Assembly: GCF_009828855.1 (NCBI RefSeq)
Contig: NZ_WUAG01000001.1
Coordinates: 930,001-994,000, forward strand
Direction: 5' to 3'
Source of the DNA: Psychromonas sp. L1A2
Lineage (GTDB): Bacteria; Pseudomonadota; Gammaproteobacteria; Enterobacterales; Psychromonadaceae
Length of the DNA stretch: 64,000 bases
Below are positions 37,845 to 49,000 of the stretch, piece after piece; position 1 is the stretch's first letter, and every line of letters begins with the position of its first letter. Below the pieces are notes generated by a model. The model was not told the DNA's origin and searched no databases. It saw only the letters and a list, made by a program, of their open reading frames with translations. Made by a program: the position numbers and the translations under genes.

Positions 37845-38189
37845 AAATCCCTCTATTCTTTCTTATTAAATACATTTAAAAAAACCAAAACACCTAGCAA
37901 AATCATGCATAGTGTGTGGTGGTGATAAGTTGATTGAATATTTATTCAATTGAAAGGCTGCATAATAAGCACCTTGTGTGACAAAATTATTGAATAAATA
38001 TGACCATTTAATGTAAATTTTAACTACCTCAAAATAGGTGCTTTTAATTAAAACAATTACTTAGAGTCTTTTTGATTGTAATGTAAGTGCATTAAGTTGA
38101 CCAGAGGGTTAGGAAATATAGTTGAATAATTATTTTAAGTTAATCGATAAGTAATACTTATCGATCTACAGAAGAGGGTAAGAGGCGAA
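37845..38189. other. 345-base intergenic region with AT palindromes (nuclease promoter region)
   Basis: Contains TTGAATATTTATTCAA (palindrome centred at about 37941, some 95 bases before the nuclease start) and a half-related TTGAATAAATATGAC near 37990. The palindrome matches the ArgR-box pattern TGAAT-N4-ATTCA but may be just an AT-rich operator. No gene. Confidence 0.5.
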
Positions 38190-39065
38190 TCAAGCGCGTT
38201 TTTGAATGAACAGTCCGACTATGATTAATATGAGACCAATCACGGTAGCAGGGTAGATAGTTTCTCCAATAATCTGACTTAATAATAATAGAGAGACAAA
38301 AGGGGATATAAAAATTAAATTACTAATTTTACTGGTGCTTTCAGCGTATTTTAATGCTGTTAGCCAAGCAACAAAAGCAAGCCCCATCTCAAATAACCCG
38401 ATATAGGCCGCACCCAACCAACCTTGCCAAGCGGTTATGTAAATATCATCGAAAATTAAGACGGTTAACATGATCATAGGTAAACTGCATAAAAAGCATA
38501 ACGATAAAGCAATCATAGGATCTGCATCATTTTTGCTATTAAATATCCAATAACAAGCCCAAAGAATAGTACTTAGTAAAGCTAAAGTAACACCTAAAGG
38601 GCTGACAAAATCAAGCGCGAGTAAGTTTCCTTTAGTGGCAATAATCAACGCGCCTAAGTAACCTAATGTAATAGCAATAATATCGTTACGGCGTAACTTC
38701 TGCCCTAATACGGGAACAGCCAATAAAGAGAGGGTAATCGCCCAGGTGTAATTAAGAGATTGTGCTTGTTGTGCGGGTAATAAGTCGTAGGCCTGAAAAA
38801 GCAATGAATAATATAAAAAAGGATTAATTGCCCCCATTAAAAGATAAAAGTAAGGGCGCTTTAAAAAACTCGTTTTAAGTAAGCTTATTTTATGTTGTCG
38901 ATAGCAGATAATGAGTAATACAGCGCTACTTACAAAACTTGCTACTAATAGCATTTGTAATGCGCTGAAATAAGTCAATGTAATCTTAAAAGCAGTGGCT
39001 ACAGTGGACCACATTAATACTGCTAATAACGCAAACAGCGTGGCTGTTTTTTGGTTTTTAATCAT
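38190..39065 (-). CDS. EamA/DMT-family transporter
   Basis: 291 residues, ten hydrophobic segments in two EamA repeats (about 10-135 and 150-285), including NYTWAITLSLLAVPVLGQKL at the end of repeat one and SKISNLIFISPFVSLLL in repeat two. Inner-membrane drug/metabolite exporter; substrate unknown. ATG 39065 is preceded by AGGATC. Stands alone between the nuclease and tesA. Confidence 0.9.
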   Translation of the reverse strand: MIKNQKTATLFALLAVLMWSTVATAFKITLTYFSALQMLLVASFVSSAVLLIICYRQHKISLLKTSFLKRPYFYLLMGAINPFLYYSLLFQAYDLLPAQQAQSLNYTWAITLSLLAVPVLGQKLRRNDIIAITLGYLGALIIATKGNLLALDFVSPLGVTLALLSTILWACYWIFNSKNDADPMIALSLCFLCSLPMIMLTVLIFDDIYITAWQGWLGAAYIGLFEMGLAFVAWLTALKYAESTSKISNLIFISPFVSLLLLSQIIGETIYPATVIGLILIIVGLFIQKRA

Positions 39066-39148
39066 GATCCTAACTCTATCAACGAACGTATTTCATTTTT
39101 AAAGCATTTTGATTGTCAGCGCTATGTTTTTATGAGTTGAAGGCAGTA

Positions 39149-39751
39149 TTATTTTATTATTTTCCCTAATTCTGTCGCAATAAATTCAGCAATCCATGGC
39201 TGTGCTATTTCTTTTGGATGCAAACCGTCACTCATCATCCATTCAGGTTTAGTAATCACATATTCCAAGAAAAATGGCATGAGAGGGATATTTTTTTCTT
39301 CACTTAATGAAGGGTAGATACTAGAGAATGCATCACCATAACGTTTTCCATAGTTTGTCGGCACTCTAAGTTGCATTAAAATAGGTTGAGCTTTTTTTGT
39401 TTTGACTTGCTCAATCATTGCACTTAGATTATTACTGACGATATCGGGTGAAAATCCACGCAAACCATCATTTGCACCTAATTCAAGTAATACATAGTCA
39501 GGTTGATGTTTTGCTAATAATGCGGGTAAACGCGCCAAACCATTACCACTAGTATCGCCTGAAATACTGGCGTTGATTATTTTAATTTGTTGATTTTGTT
39601 GTTTTAATTTTTCTGGTAATAATACCGGCCAGCTATTTTCTACTGGCATTTTGTAACCTGCGCTTAAACTATCTCCAACAATCAGTAACGTGTTACTGTT
39701 GACGATAGATGAAAACAAAAGTGTACATAATAAGGAAACGAGTTTAATCAT
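39149..39751 (-). CDS. tesA: Multifunctional acyl-CoA thioesterase I / lysophospholipase L1
   Basis: 200 residues. Signal peptide (about 1-19), SGNH hydrolase motifs GDSLSAGY, GANDG and DGLHP, so the Ser-Asp-His triad is intact. Periplasmic esterase. Its ATG (39749-39751) overlaps the divergent ybbA ATG by two bases in TCATGA, which means each promoter lies in the other's coding region. Neighbourhood tesA/ybbA/ybbP is as in E. coli. Confidence 0.93.
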   Translation of the reverse strand: MIKLVSLLCTLLFSSIVNSNTLLIVGDSLSAGYKMPVENSWPVLLPEKLKQQNQQIKIINASISGDTSGNGLARLPALLAKHQPDYVLLELGANDGLRGFSPDIVSNNLSAMIEQVKTKKAQPILMQLRVPTNYGKRYGDAFSSIYPSLSEEKNIPLMPFFLEYVITKPEWMMSDGLHPKEIAQPWIAEFIATELGKIIK

Positions 39752-40436
39752 GAGTCAATCCATTATAAGTGTTGAAAACATTACTAAATCAGTTATTAGT
39801 AATAATAACGAGTTATCTATCCTAAAGGGGATCTCCTTTAACATCAATGCTGGTGAGTCAGTTGCTATTATGGGGACATCGGGTGCGGGTAAATCAACTT
39901 TAATGAGTTTACTTGCTGGATTAGACCAGCCAACCTCGGGAAAAATTTCAATTTTAGGTTCTACCATTTCTACGATGGATGATGAACAACGTGCGAAAAT
40001 GCGCAGCGAATCTATTGGGTTTGTATTCCAGAATTTTCTACTTATCCCTTCTCTAAATGCGCTTCAAAATGTCACTTTACCAATGGTTTTACGTGGTAAT
40101 GAAGATGAAAGTAGCAATAACCAAAAAGCTAAAGCATTATTAAAAGAAGTAGGTTTAGCTGGACGTGAAACTCATTTACCAACCCAACTCTCAGGTGGTG
40201 AGCAGCAACGTGTTGCATTAGCTAGAGCATTTGTTACACGCCCAAAAATCTTATTTGCCGATGAACCAACGGGTAACTTAGATCATAAAACGGCACAACA
40301 TGTGATTGAACTACTATTTGCGATGAATAAAGATCAAGGCACAACATTGGTGTTAGTGACGCACGATGCTGAACTTGCTAAGCGTTGTCAACGTACTTTG
40401 ATTATTAGTGATGGCCAGTGTCAGGAATCCGCATGA
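39750..40436 (+). CDS. ybbA: ABC transporter ATP-binding protein YbbA (LolD/MacB family)
   Basis: 228 residues from ATG 39750; upstream in-frame codons belong to tesA read backwards. Walker [10 protein letters not shown]-loop FVFQNFLL, signature [15 protein letters not shown], Walker [18 protein letters not shown] lies 14-18 bases upstream. Partner of the YbbP permease, with which it overlaps by ATGA. Thought to be a MacB-like mechanotransmission or lipid/toxin export machine. Confidence 0.93.
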   Translation: MSQSIISVENITKSVISNNNELSILKGISFNINAGESVAIMGTSGAGKSTLMSLLAGLDQPTSGKISILGSTISTMDDEQRAKMRSESIGFVFQNFLLIPSLNALQNVTLPMVLRGNEDESSNNQKAKALLKEVGLAGRETHLPTQLSGGEQQRVALARAFVTRPKILFADEPTGNLDHKTAQHVIELLFAMNKDQGTTLVLVTHDAELAKRCQRTLIISDGQCQESA

Positions 40437-42847
40437 AAACAAATAAAATGATAATAAACTGGAGCTGGCGAGAGATATGGTCCGGTCAGCTTTGGCCTGT
40501 AATGGTTGCATTAACCTTGATCATTGCTTGTGTTGTTGCACTTTCTACGTTGGCATTACGTGTAGAAAAAGTAATGACGAATCAAGGTCGCGCGTTATTA
40601 GCTGCGGATTTGGTCATGAGATCATCAAATCCTATTTCTTCATCACTAGTAGATAAAGCAGAAGCTGCCGGACTCACTATTTCATCGCAAAGTCGCTTTC
40701 AAACGATGGCATTTAGTGAAAAAAAATTACAATTAGTCACTGTTAAAAGTGTAGAAACAAGTTATCCATTGCGCGGCGCGTTAAATTTACGTGATGGTCG
40801 CGAGGTTGTGACACATGAAGTGAAGCCCGGTGAACTATGGCTATCTCCTAGGTTATTTTCTATTTTAGAAACTGAGATAGGGGATTCAATTGCTATTGGC
40901 GATGCGGAGTTGACAATTACAGGGGTGATTGATGATGAGCCTGAGTTAGCTTATAACCCTTTTAATAGTATCCCCAACTTATTTATTCATAGTAGCGACC
41001 TAGATAAAACAGGTGCAATTCAAGTAGGGAGCCGAGTACGTTATCGCTTATTCCTTAATGGTGATTTAACTTCTTTAGCTGCTTTTCAAGAAAGTTATGA
41101 ATTACAGTCTGGTGAATCATGGGTCGATCAAAACAGAGAAAGCCGTGCGGCCAGATTAATGGATAAAGCAAAGCAATATTTATCTTTAACTATTTTAATG
41201 GTTATTTTAATGGCTGCTGTAACCCTTATTTTAACCTGTTTACATTACGTCAGAAACCGAAGTGAAACTGTTTCTATGTTAAAAAGCATGGGGGCTAGTC
41301 GAGCATGGCTACGCAGTTGGTTAACAACACAAGTGTTGATTATGTTTGCCGTTGCTTTTGTTATCGGTGGTTCGCTAGGACTACTATTAGAGTATTTATT
41401 ACGTATTCCACTCGCAGGTATTTTACCAAAAGAATTACCAAGCGTTGGCGTACAGCCTTTTGTCTTTGCCATTGGGGTCGCACTTTGTATTGGGTTACCT
41501 GCTTTATTGATCCCATTAACACGGTTATTAGATGCCCCTGCGATTAATGTTATTCAAAAACAAGCGGTACAATACTCCAAAAAAAGCTGGTGGTTATTAT
41601 TGCTGCCCTTGACGGCATTGGTGGTGTTTTATGGCGCTAATATACAAGTCTGGATGGTCTTAATAGGTTTGCTCGTTTTATTTGTTGTATTAGCTTCTTT
41701 AAGCTTTAAGTTTTTAAAGTTATTAAGCAAGTTGAAGTGGAATGCTGCATTTAGTCTAGCGCTAAGTCGTATTAGTCGGTCACCCAAAAATAGCATGATG
41801 CAGTTAGCCGCATTATCTGGATCATTAATGTTAGTCGCATTAATCTGGCTAATTAAAAGTGATTTATTGGGGGATTGGCAACAAACATTAGCGCCTGATG
41901 CACCTAACGTATTCTCTATTAATATTAGTCCTGAAGATCAGCCTAATTATTTAAAAGAACTAGATAAGTTTGAACTACCAAGAAGTGATGCTTTTGCCAT
42001 CATTCGTGGGCGTATTACAAAAATTAGAGATCAAAATACAACCGATCTTGCTGTTTATGAAGATCCTGAAATACGTATTTTAAAACGTGAAGTTAACTTT
42101 ACTTGGATGGATCAATTACCTGTTTACAACGAAGTCGTCGCAGGTGAATGGACTGGTGAAAAAACAGTGTCTGTTGAGGTAGAGGTTGCTGAAGAGCTAG
42201 GCATAAAATTAGGCGATGAAATGACCTTTGAAGTAAATAGCCAACCATTTACTGCAACCGTTAATTCCTTTAGAGCTGTTGAATGGCAAAGTTTAAAGCC
42301 TAATTTTGTCTTCATCTTTAGTAAAGATGCCGTTGCTGATTTACCTGCAACATGGATGGTTAGTTTTAGAGCAGAAGAAAATCAAACAACCTTTGTAAAT
42401 CAACTTGCTCGTTTATATCCGACGGTGACTTTATTAGATCTTCGTACAATGGCAAGTAAGGTACAAGGTCTATTAAGACAGATTTCTTGGTCTTTAACTG
42501 GTTTAGCGGCTTTAGGTGTATTAGCTGGTATTTTGCTTATTTTTACTTTATTGCGTTTAAGCTTGAACGAACGCAAACGAGAAATTACGTTGTATCGCAC
42601 CTTAGGGGCAAGTAAAAAGCGTATTAGTAATACTTTGTGGGCTGAGTATGGATTATTGGCATTAAGTGGTGGCTTTGTTGCTGCTATTGCTGCTGAAATT
42701 ATATTATTCGGCTTAATGACGTGGAGCTTTGAGCTACCAGCACAATTGCATCCAATGATGTTCATCGTGTTACCGCTATTGGCGGTGTTGGTTGTTTTTA
42801 TTAGTTTAAGTACAGTGATTAAAGCATTGTTAAAACCATTACGTTAA
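40433..42847 (+). CDS. ybbP: ABC transporter permease YbbP (FtsX-like)
   Basis: 804 residues from ATG 40433 (ATGA overlap with ybbA; GTG 40418 would lie inside ybbA). FtsX/MacB permease fold duplicated: TM near 20-40, large periplasmic domain (about 45-240), TM cluster 245-420 and again a periplasmic domain then TM 680-800. MacB-type with ten TM helices in the usual layout. Operates with YbbA. Confidence 0.92.
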   Translation: MKTNKMIINWSWREIWSGQLWPVMVALTLIIACVVALSTLALRVEKVMTNQGRALLAADLVMRSSNPISSSLVDKAEAAGLTISSQSRFQTMAFSEKKLQLVTVKSVETSYPLRGALNLRDGREVVTHEVKPGELWLSPRLFSILETEIGDSIAIGDAELTITGVIDDEPELAYNPFNSIPNLFIHSSDLDKTGAIQVGSRVRYRLFLNGDLTSLAAFQESYELQSGESWVDQNRESRAARLMDKAKQYLSLTILMVILMAAVTLILTCLHYVRNRSETVSMLKSMGASRAWLRSWLTTQVLIMFAVAFVIGGSLGLLLEYLLRIPLAGILPKELPSVGVQPFVFAIGVALCIGLPALLIPLTRLLDAPAINVIQKQAVQYSKKSWWLLLLPLTALVVFYGANIQVWMVLIGLLVLFVVLASLSFKFLKLLSKLKWNAAFSLALSRISRSPKNSMMQLAALSGSLMLVALIWLIKSDLLGDWQQTLAPDAPNVFSINISPEDQPNYLKELDKFELPRSDAFAIIRGRITKIRDQNTTDLAVYEDPEIRILKREVNFTWMDQLPVYNEVVAGEWTGEKTVSVEVEVAEELGIKLGDEMTFEVNSQPFTATVNSFRAVEWQSLKPNFVFIFSKDAVADLPATWMVSFRAEENQTTFVNQLARLYPTVTLLDLRTMASKVQGLLRQISWSLTGLAALGVLAGILLIFTLLRLSLNERKREITLYRTLGASKKRISNTLWAEYGLLALSGGFVAAIAAEIILFGLMTWSFELPAQLHPMMFIVLPLLAVLVVFISLSTVIKALLKPLR

Positions 42848-42855
42848 TGATAAAA

Positions 42856-42892
42856 AGAACGGCTTTTGAATGCCAAAGGTCGTTCTCTATCT
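42856..42892 (+). terminator. Probable terminator of ybbA-ybbP
   Basis: AGAACGGCTTT / AAAGGTCGTTCT stem with a T-rich tail, just after the stop. Confidence 0.65.
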
Positions 42893-43152
42893 TTTTACTT
42901 CCTTATCGCCCTTCAACTTTATCGACGTAGTACGTCATATTAAATGTTTACTTCATTAAAATATCTTAACGGCATAGTCTACTTTTATTATCATATAAAT
43001 AACCAATAAAAAGCGCAAAATCGACCATATTTATAGTTGCACATAATACGAAAAGTCCGTAGAATTCGGCCTTCACTTTACTGCTGAATTAGTGATCGGC
43101 AGTAATACTTAAAATAGGTTATTCACATAACCACAAAATATCGGAGTACGTT
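42893..43152. other. Leader region of rpsO
   Basis: Gene-free 260 bases between ybbP and rpsO, with the rpsO ribosome site GGAG at 43143. Promoter not pinned down. Confidence 0.5.
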
Positions 43153-43422
43153 ATGTCACTAAGTGCAGAACAGAAAGCTGAGATTGTAGCAAAATTTGGT
43201 CGTTCAGAAGGCGATACTGGTTCATCTGAAGTTCAAGTTGCATTGTACACAGTACAAATCAACCACCTTCAAGGCCATTTCAAAGAGCACATCCATGATC
43301 ACCACAGCCGTCGTGGTCTACTACGCATGGTTAGTCAACGTCGTAAATTACTTGACTACTTAAAGCGTAAAGATGTTGCTGCTTACACAGCATTAATCGC
43401 AGAATTAGGTCTACGTCGTTAA
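43153..43422 (+). CDS. rpsO: 30S ribosomal protein S15
   Basis: 89 residues, the exact family length. Conserved [37 protein letters not shown] and [11 protein letters not shown]. Binds 16S rRNA early in 30S assembly and usually represses its own mRNA. In most gammaproteobacteria pnp follows directly; here pnp is 11 kb away. Confidence 0.97.
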   Translation: MSLSAEQKAEIVAKFGRSEGDTGSSEVQVALYTVQINHLQGHFKEHIHDHHSRRGLLRMVSQRRKLLDYLKRKDVAAYTALIAELGLRR

Positions 43423-43444
43423 TTTCGACTTAAATCTTAATTCC

Positions 43445-43470
43445 AAAAAGAGCCTAAAGGCTCTTTTTTT
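43445..43470 (+). terminator. Terminator of rpsO
   Basis: AAAAAGAGCC-TAAA-GGCTCTTTTTTT, 23 bases past the stop; a strong hairpin. Confidence 0.92.
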
Positions 43471-46074
43471 GTGTCTGAAATTTGTGATTCTGAAGGTTTA
43501 TCTAGCTATCAAGGTGAAAAGTTTTGCTGCTAACAATCAAAAGCATCAACCTTAACACCAGAGTCCCTGCAGGCTGAAGCCAGCGCCCCGAGGTCAAATG
43601 CATATTTTACCAATTTACAAGGCTCTGAACTAAGAAGCATTTTAAATTTATCTTTTGACTTCGCGGCGCATGGCGAATTAGGTGCAGCCTAGTATTATGA
43701 GCGAAGGAGCTCTACGAGTTTTATTTCGGGGCGCACGCTTCAGCTTGCAGTTTTTTGTTTGTGTGTGTTTTCTTTTTAATGATGATTTTACTGCCATTCA
43801 ATTTACCTTTTAAAATTCAACACAAAAAAACCTGCAGGCTGAAGCCAGCGCCCCGAGGTCAAATGCATATTTTACCAACTGACAAGGTTCTGAACTAAAA
43901 AGCATCTTGAATCTATCTTTTGACTTCGGGGGGCATGGGGAATTAGGTGCCGCCTAGTATTATGAGCGGAGGATCTCCATGAGTCCTATTTTCAGCTTGC
44001 AGATCTTTTTTGTGTTGATTGCTAAGAGAGATATTTCAATTAATAACAGTTAATACATAATCAAAAGCATCAACCTTAACACCAGAGTCCCTGCAGGCTG
44101 AAGCCAGCGCCCCGAGGTCAAATGCATATTTCACCAATTTACAAGGCTCTGAACTAAGAAGCATTTTGAATCTATCTTTTGACTTCGGGGCGCATGGCGA
44201 ATTAGGTGCAGCCTAGTATTATGAGCGGAGGAGCTCTACGAGTTTTATTTCGGGGCGCATGGGGAATTAGGTGCCGCCTAGTATTATGAGCGGAGGAGCT
44301 CCATGAGTCCTATTTTCAGCTTGCAGATCTTTTTTGTGTTGATTGCTAAGAGAGATATTTCAATTAATAACAGTTAATACATAATCAAAAGCATAAACCT
44401 TTACACCAGAAACCCTGCAGGCTGAAGCCAGCGCCCCGAGGTCAAATGCATATTTTACCAATTTACAAGGCTCTGAACTAAGAAGCATTTTAAATTTATC
44501 TTTTGACTTCGCGGCGCATGGTGAATTAGGTGCAGCCTAGTATTATGAGCGAAGGAGCTCTACGAGTTTTATTTCGGGGCGCACGCTTCAGCTTGCAGTT
44601 TTTTGTTTGTGTGTGTTTTCTTTTTAATGATGATTTTACTGCCATTCAATTTACCTTTTAAAATTCAACACAAAAAATCCTGCAGGCTGAAGCCAGCGCC
44701 CCGAGGTCAAATGCATATTTTACCAACTGACAAGGTTCTGAACTAAAAAGCATCTTGAATCTATCTTTTGACTTCTGGGGGCATGGGGAATTAGGTGCCG
44801 CCTAGTATTATGAGCGGAGGATCTCCATGAGTCCTATTTTCAGCTTGCAGATCTTTTTTGTGTTGATTGCTAAGAGAGATATTTCAATTAATAACAGTTA
44901 ATACATAATCAAAAGCATCAACCTTAACACCAGAGTCCCTGCAGGCTGAAGCCAGCGCCCCGAGGTCAAATGCATATTTTACCAATTTACAAGGCTCTGA
45001 ACTAAGAAGCATTTTAAATTTATCTTTTGACTTCGCGGCGCATGGCGAATTAGGTGCAGCCTAGTATTATGAGCGAAGGAGCTCTACGAGTTTTATTTCG
45101 GGGCGCACGCTTCAGCTTGCAGTTTTTTGTTTGTGTGTGTTTTCTTTTTAATGATGATTTTACTGCCATTCAATTTACCTTTTAAAATTCAACACAAAAA
45201 ATCCTGCAGGCTGAAGCCAGCGCCCCGAGGACAAATGCATATTTTACCAACTGACAAGGTTCTGAACTAAGAAGCATATTGAATCTATCTTTTGACTTCG
45301 GGACGCATGGCGAATTAGGTGTCGCCTAGTATTATGAGTGGAGGAGTTCTGCGAGTTTTATTTGGGGGCGCACGCTTCAGCTTGCAGATCTTTTTTGTGT
45401 TGATTGCTAAGAGAGATATTTCAATTAATAACAGTTAATACATAATCAAAAGCATAAACCTTAACACCAGAATCCCTGCAGGCTGAAGCCAGCGCCCCAA
45501 AGTCAAAGGTTGATAATAGCTGCAGAAAGCCGGAAGGTTTTAGTGTGTTATTTTTGACTTAGACGCGTATATCTAATCAGACATTGCCTAGTGTTATGAG
45601 CGGAGGAACTCTGCGAGTCCTATTTTCAGCTTGCAGTATTTTGTGTAAAGCAAATAAACTAAAAGACATCTTTCCTCCGTTTATAGCGCGTATTTAGTAC
45701 CGGGACCTTTAAAAGGCTCTTGTTCGTAATTAACTCCATGGTCTCTGAATCAAATTTAGATCGCCAATATGAAAATGAATGCGATTTAAACCTTGCTCCT
45801 AAGACAGCAGAGGACTCGGCCTTATATCTATTGATAAATTACTTATATTAATAAATCATTGAAAACTATATATTTATATTTCAGATTGAGTATTATGATG
45901 ATGTTTATTTATATTTGTTAAGTATGATCTTTATCTATAAATCAGATTATGTGTCATCTAATTTTATCTTTGTTTAAATATATAAATTTGAAAAAGTGTC
46001 GTTAAGCAACATTGATATTCACTAACGACTAAGACCTACATTAGTTTATCTCTTGTTTAAAAGGATTATGGAAA
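43471..46074. other. 2.6-kb gene-free region, mostly a tandem repeat array
   Basis: No open frame of note on either strand. Occupied by the array at 43545-45640; the last 430 bases (45641-46074) are unique AT-rich leader of the Amt-GGDEF-EAL gene. Confidence 0.75.
43545..45640. repeat. Tandem array of eight ~260-bp inverted-repeat units in 524-bp dimers
   Basis: Each unit starts with CCTGCAGGCTGAAGCCAGCG at 43566, 43831, 44090, 44414, 44679, 44938, 45203 and 45475, i.e. spacings 265, 259, 324, 265, 259, 265 and 272. Two unit types (A, about 265; B, about 259) alternate, giving a 524-bp higher-order period. Type A ends with GGGGCGCACGCTTCAGCTTG, inverse to the start; type B keeps only a short TTCAGCTTGCAG end. 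All carry GAATTAGGTGC-GCCTAGTATTATGAG inside. Non-coding. A single related unit is at 2352-2544. Confidence 0.85.
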
Positions 46075-49000
46075 ATGGATTTTTCTTGGCTGCTTATTTG
46101 TGCGCTATTAGTATTTTGTATGCAGGCAGGTTTTTTATGTCTAGAGAGCGGTAAAATACGTAGTAAAAATAGCATTAATGTTGCTGCAAAAAATCTTTCC
46201 GATTTTGTTCTCGCCGCTGTTATCTTTTGGATGTTTGGTTTTTCTTTTATGTTTGGAGACTCTCTGGACGGCTTCATAGGTAGTAGCCTCTTCTTTTTCG
46301 GTGAAACTCAATCCGCTTATCAAATTAGTTTTTTCTTATTTCAAATGATGTTCTGTGGTACTGCTGCTACCTTAGTTTCTGGTGCTGTCGCTGAGCGCAT
46401 GACTTTTATTGGTTATTTATGTATTGCTTGTATTCTCTCTGCCGTTATCTATCCAGTGATTGGACATTGGGTTTGGGCATCATCTTACCAAGCCGGTAAT
46501 AGTGGTTGGTTAGAGTCGCTTGGGTTTGTTGATTTTGCTGGAGCGAGCGTTGTACATTCTGTCGGTGGTTATGTTGCTTTGGCTGCAATCATCATCATCG
46601 GGCCAAGAATTGGTCGCTTTGATGTTAATAGTCGTTTACCGACGGGTAATAACGTACCGATGTCTGTATTAGGGGTGTTATTAATTTGGTTTGGTTGGTT
46701 TGGTTTTAATGGGGGAAGCACTTTACAATTAACCGAACAAGTTCCTCTTATTATTCTCAATACTTGTCTTGCCGCTTCTTGGGGAGGAATTATCGCCTCT
46801 CTTTTACATTACTATTATAAGCGTTTTTTTGATGTCGGCTTCTTGCTTAACGGTGTTATTGCCGGCCTTGTCTCGATCACTGCGAATGCCCATGTCGTAT
46901 CACCTGCAGAAGCCATGATCATTGGTATCGTTGGAGGAGTGTTATTGTACTTTTCTACTTTTTGGATTGAGAAATTAAAAATTGATGATGCGTTGGGCGT
47001 TGTTCCATCTCACCTTGTAACAGGTATTTGGGGCACACTTGCGGTTGCATTATTCGCAGATTTATCCCTGCTTGATACTGGACTTACTCGCTTGCAGCAA
47101 TTTGAAGCGCAATTAATTGGGGTAGTCAGTATTGGCTGTTATAGTTTTATATTGAGTTACTTACTGCTATCAATTCTTAATCGATTTGTTCCATTACGTG
47201 TCAGTGCTGAAGACGAGCTTAAAGGGACTAATGTTTCAGAGCACCATGCTTCGACAGAGTTAATTGATTTGTTGAGTACGATGCATAAACAACAAAAGGC
47301 GGGAGCTTTTAATGATCCTGTGCCCGTAGAACCATTTACTGAAGTAGGGCAAATTGCTAGTCAATATAATGAGGTTTTGGCGCGCGTTAAACATGAAATG
47401 ACTAAACGCGATGACGCCATTAATGATTTTCGTGCTAGTGAAAAACGTAAAAGTGCGATTCTGCAATCCTCCATGGATAGTATTTTAATTATTAACTTGG
47501 AAGGTATTATTATTGAATTTAACCCATCAGCAGAGCGTAACTTTGGTTGTACTAAACAACAGGTGATAGGTAAGAATTTTATTGATCTTTTTATACAAAC
47601 GCCAGACCAAGATATTATTAGAAATAGTCTAGCGTGTAAGTTCTCAGGGTCAGAAGGGATATTGCGTAATATTCGTAACAGTATTACTTTAATACGTCAT
47701 GGTAACGCCTCCTTTCCAGCAGAAATAACCGTGACCAGTGCTAATTTTGGCCTTTCAAATAATAATGAATTTACCTTGCATATTCGAGATGTAACTCGTC
47801 AACTAAAACTACAAAGCAATTTGCGTCAACTCGCTTATAGTGATCCTCTTACCGGATTATATAATCGAACCTATCTTATGGACTCGCTCACTAAGGCTAT
47901 TGATCCAAACCACCATAAAAGTGGAAACGTATTATTATTCTTCATGGACTTAGATAAATTTAAAAAAATTAACGATACGTTAGGTCATCAAGCAGGAGAT
48001 GAATTACTGTGTGAAGTGGCCAAACGGTTAATTGAAGTGACAGGGCCTAATGACACGATCGCTCGTTGGGGTGGAGATGAGTTTGTTGTTTTATTTACAG
48101 GTAATTTTAGTATTGAAATCGCCCATTCAAAAGCTAATGAAGTGCTTGCCTTAATGCGCAGTCCTTTATTATTAGCGGGTAGAAAAATAACTATTCCAAC
48201 TAGCTTAGGGGTTGTTATCACTGAAAAAGGAAAGGAGTACAAAGCAGAGCAACTGATTCAACATGCAGATATTGCGATGTACCATGCCAAACAACGTGGA
48301 CGTGATAATTATCAATTATTTGAAATTGATATGGCCGATAAAGTACAAAGAGACTTTAATTACGAGCAAGAAATGTTGCTAGGTATTAATTCAGAACATC
48401 AATTTAGTTTAATGTACCAACCAAAAGTGACTCATCAAGGTGATTTATTAGGCTTTGAAGCTTTAATGCGTTGGCATCATCCTAAAGAAGGACTCATCTC
48501 TCCCATTGAGTTTATCTCTATCGCAGAGGAATCAGACTTAATCATCAACATTGGTGAATATGCACTTACACAGGCAGCTAAACAATTAGTTCTGTGGCAA
48601 GCAATAGGATATAAAAATGTGCCCATTTCGATCAATATTTCTGGTAGACATTTAGTGTCAGAACGATTAATTCCTTATATTCAACGTTTATTGATAGACC
48701 ATCCAATCGATGCCAATTTATTAGAAATTGAAATTACAGAAGGGGTGCTACTGACTGATATCGATCGTTGTATTGATGTACTGTCACAATTAAAAGGATT
48801 GAACATCAAAATATCAATTGATGATTTTGGTACAGGATATTCTTCTTTAAATTATTTAAAGCGTTTACCAATCGACGTATTAAAAATCGATAAATCGTTT
48901 ATAGATGATTGCGCTACAGTAGTGGAAGATGGAGAAATCTGTGCAACGATTATTAACCTAGCAAATAATTTAAGGATAATAACCGTTGCTGAAGGAGTGG

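Noticed and set aside
43545-45640. CRISPR-like array
   Set aside because: Repeats are about 260 bp with related, not unique, interiors; no cas genes nearby.
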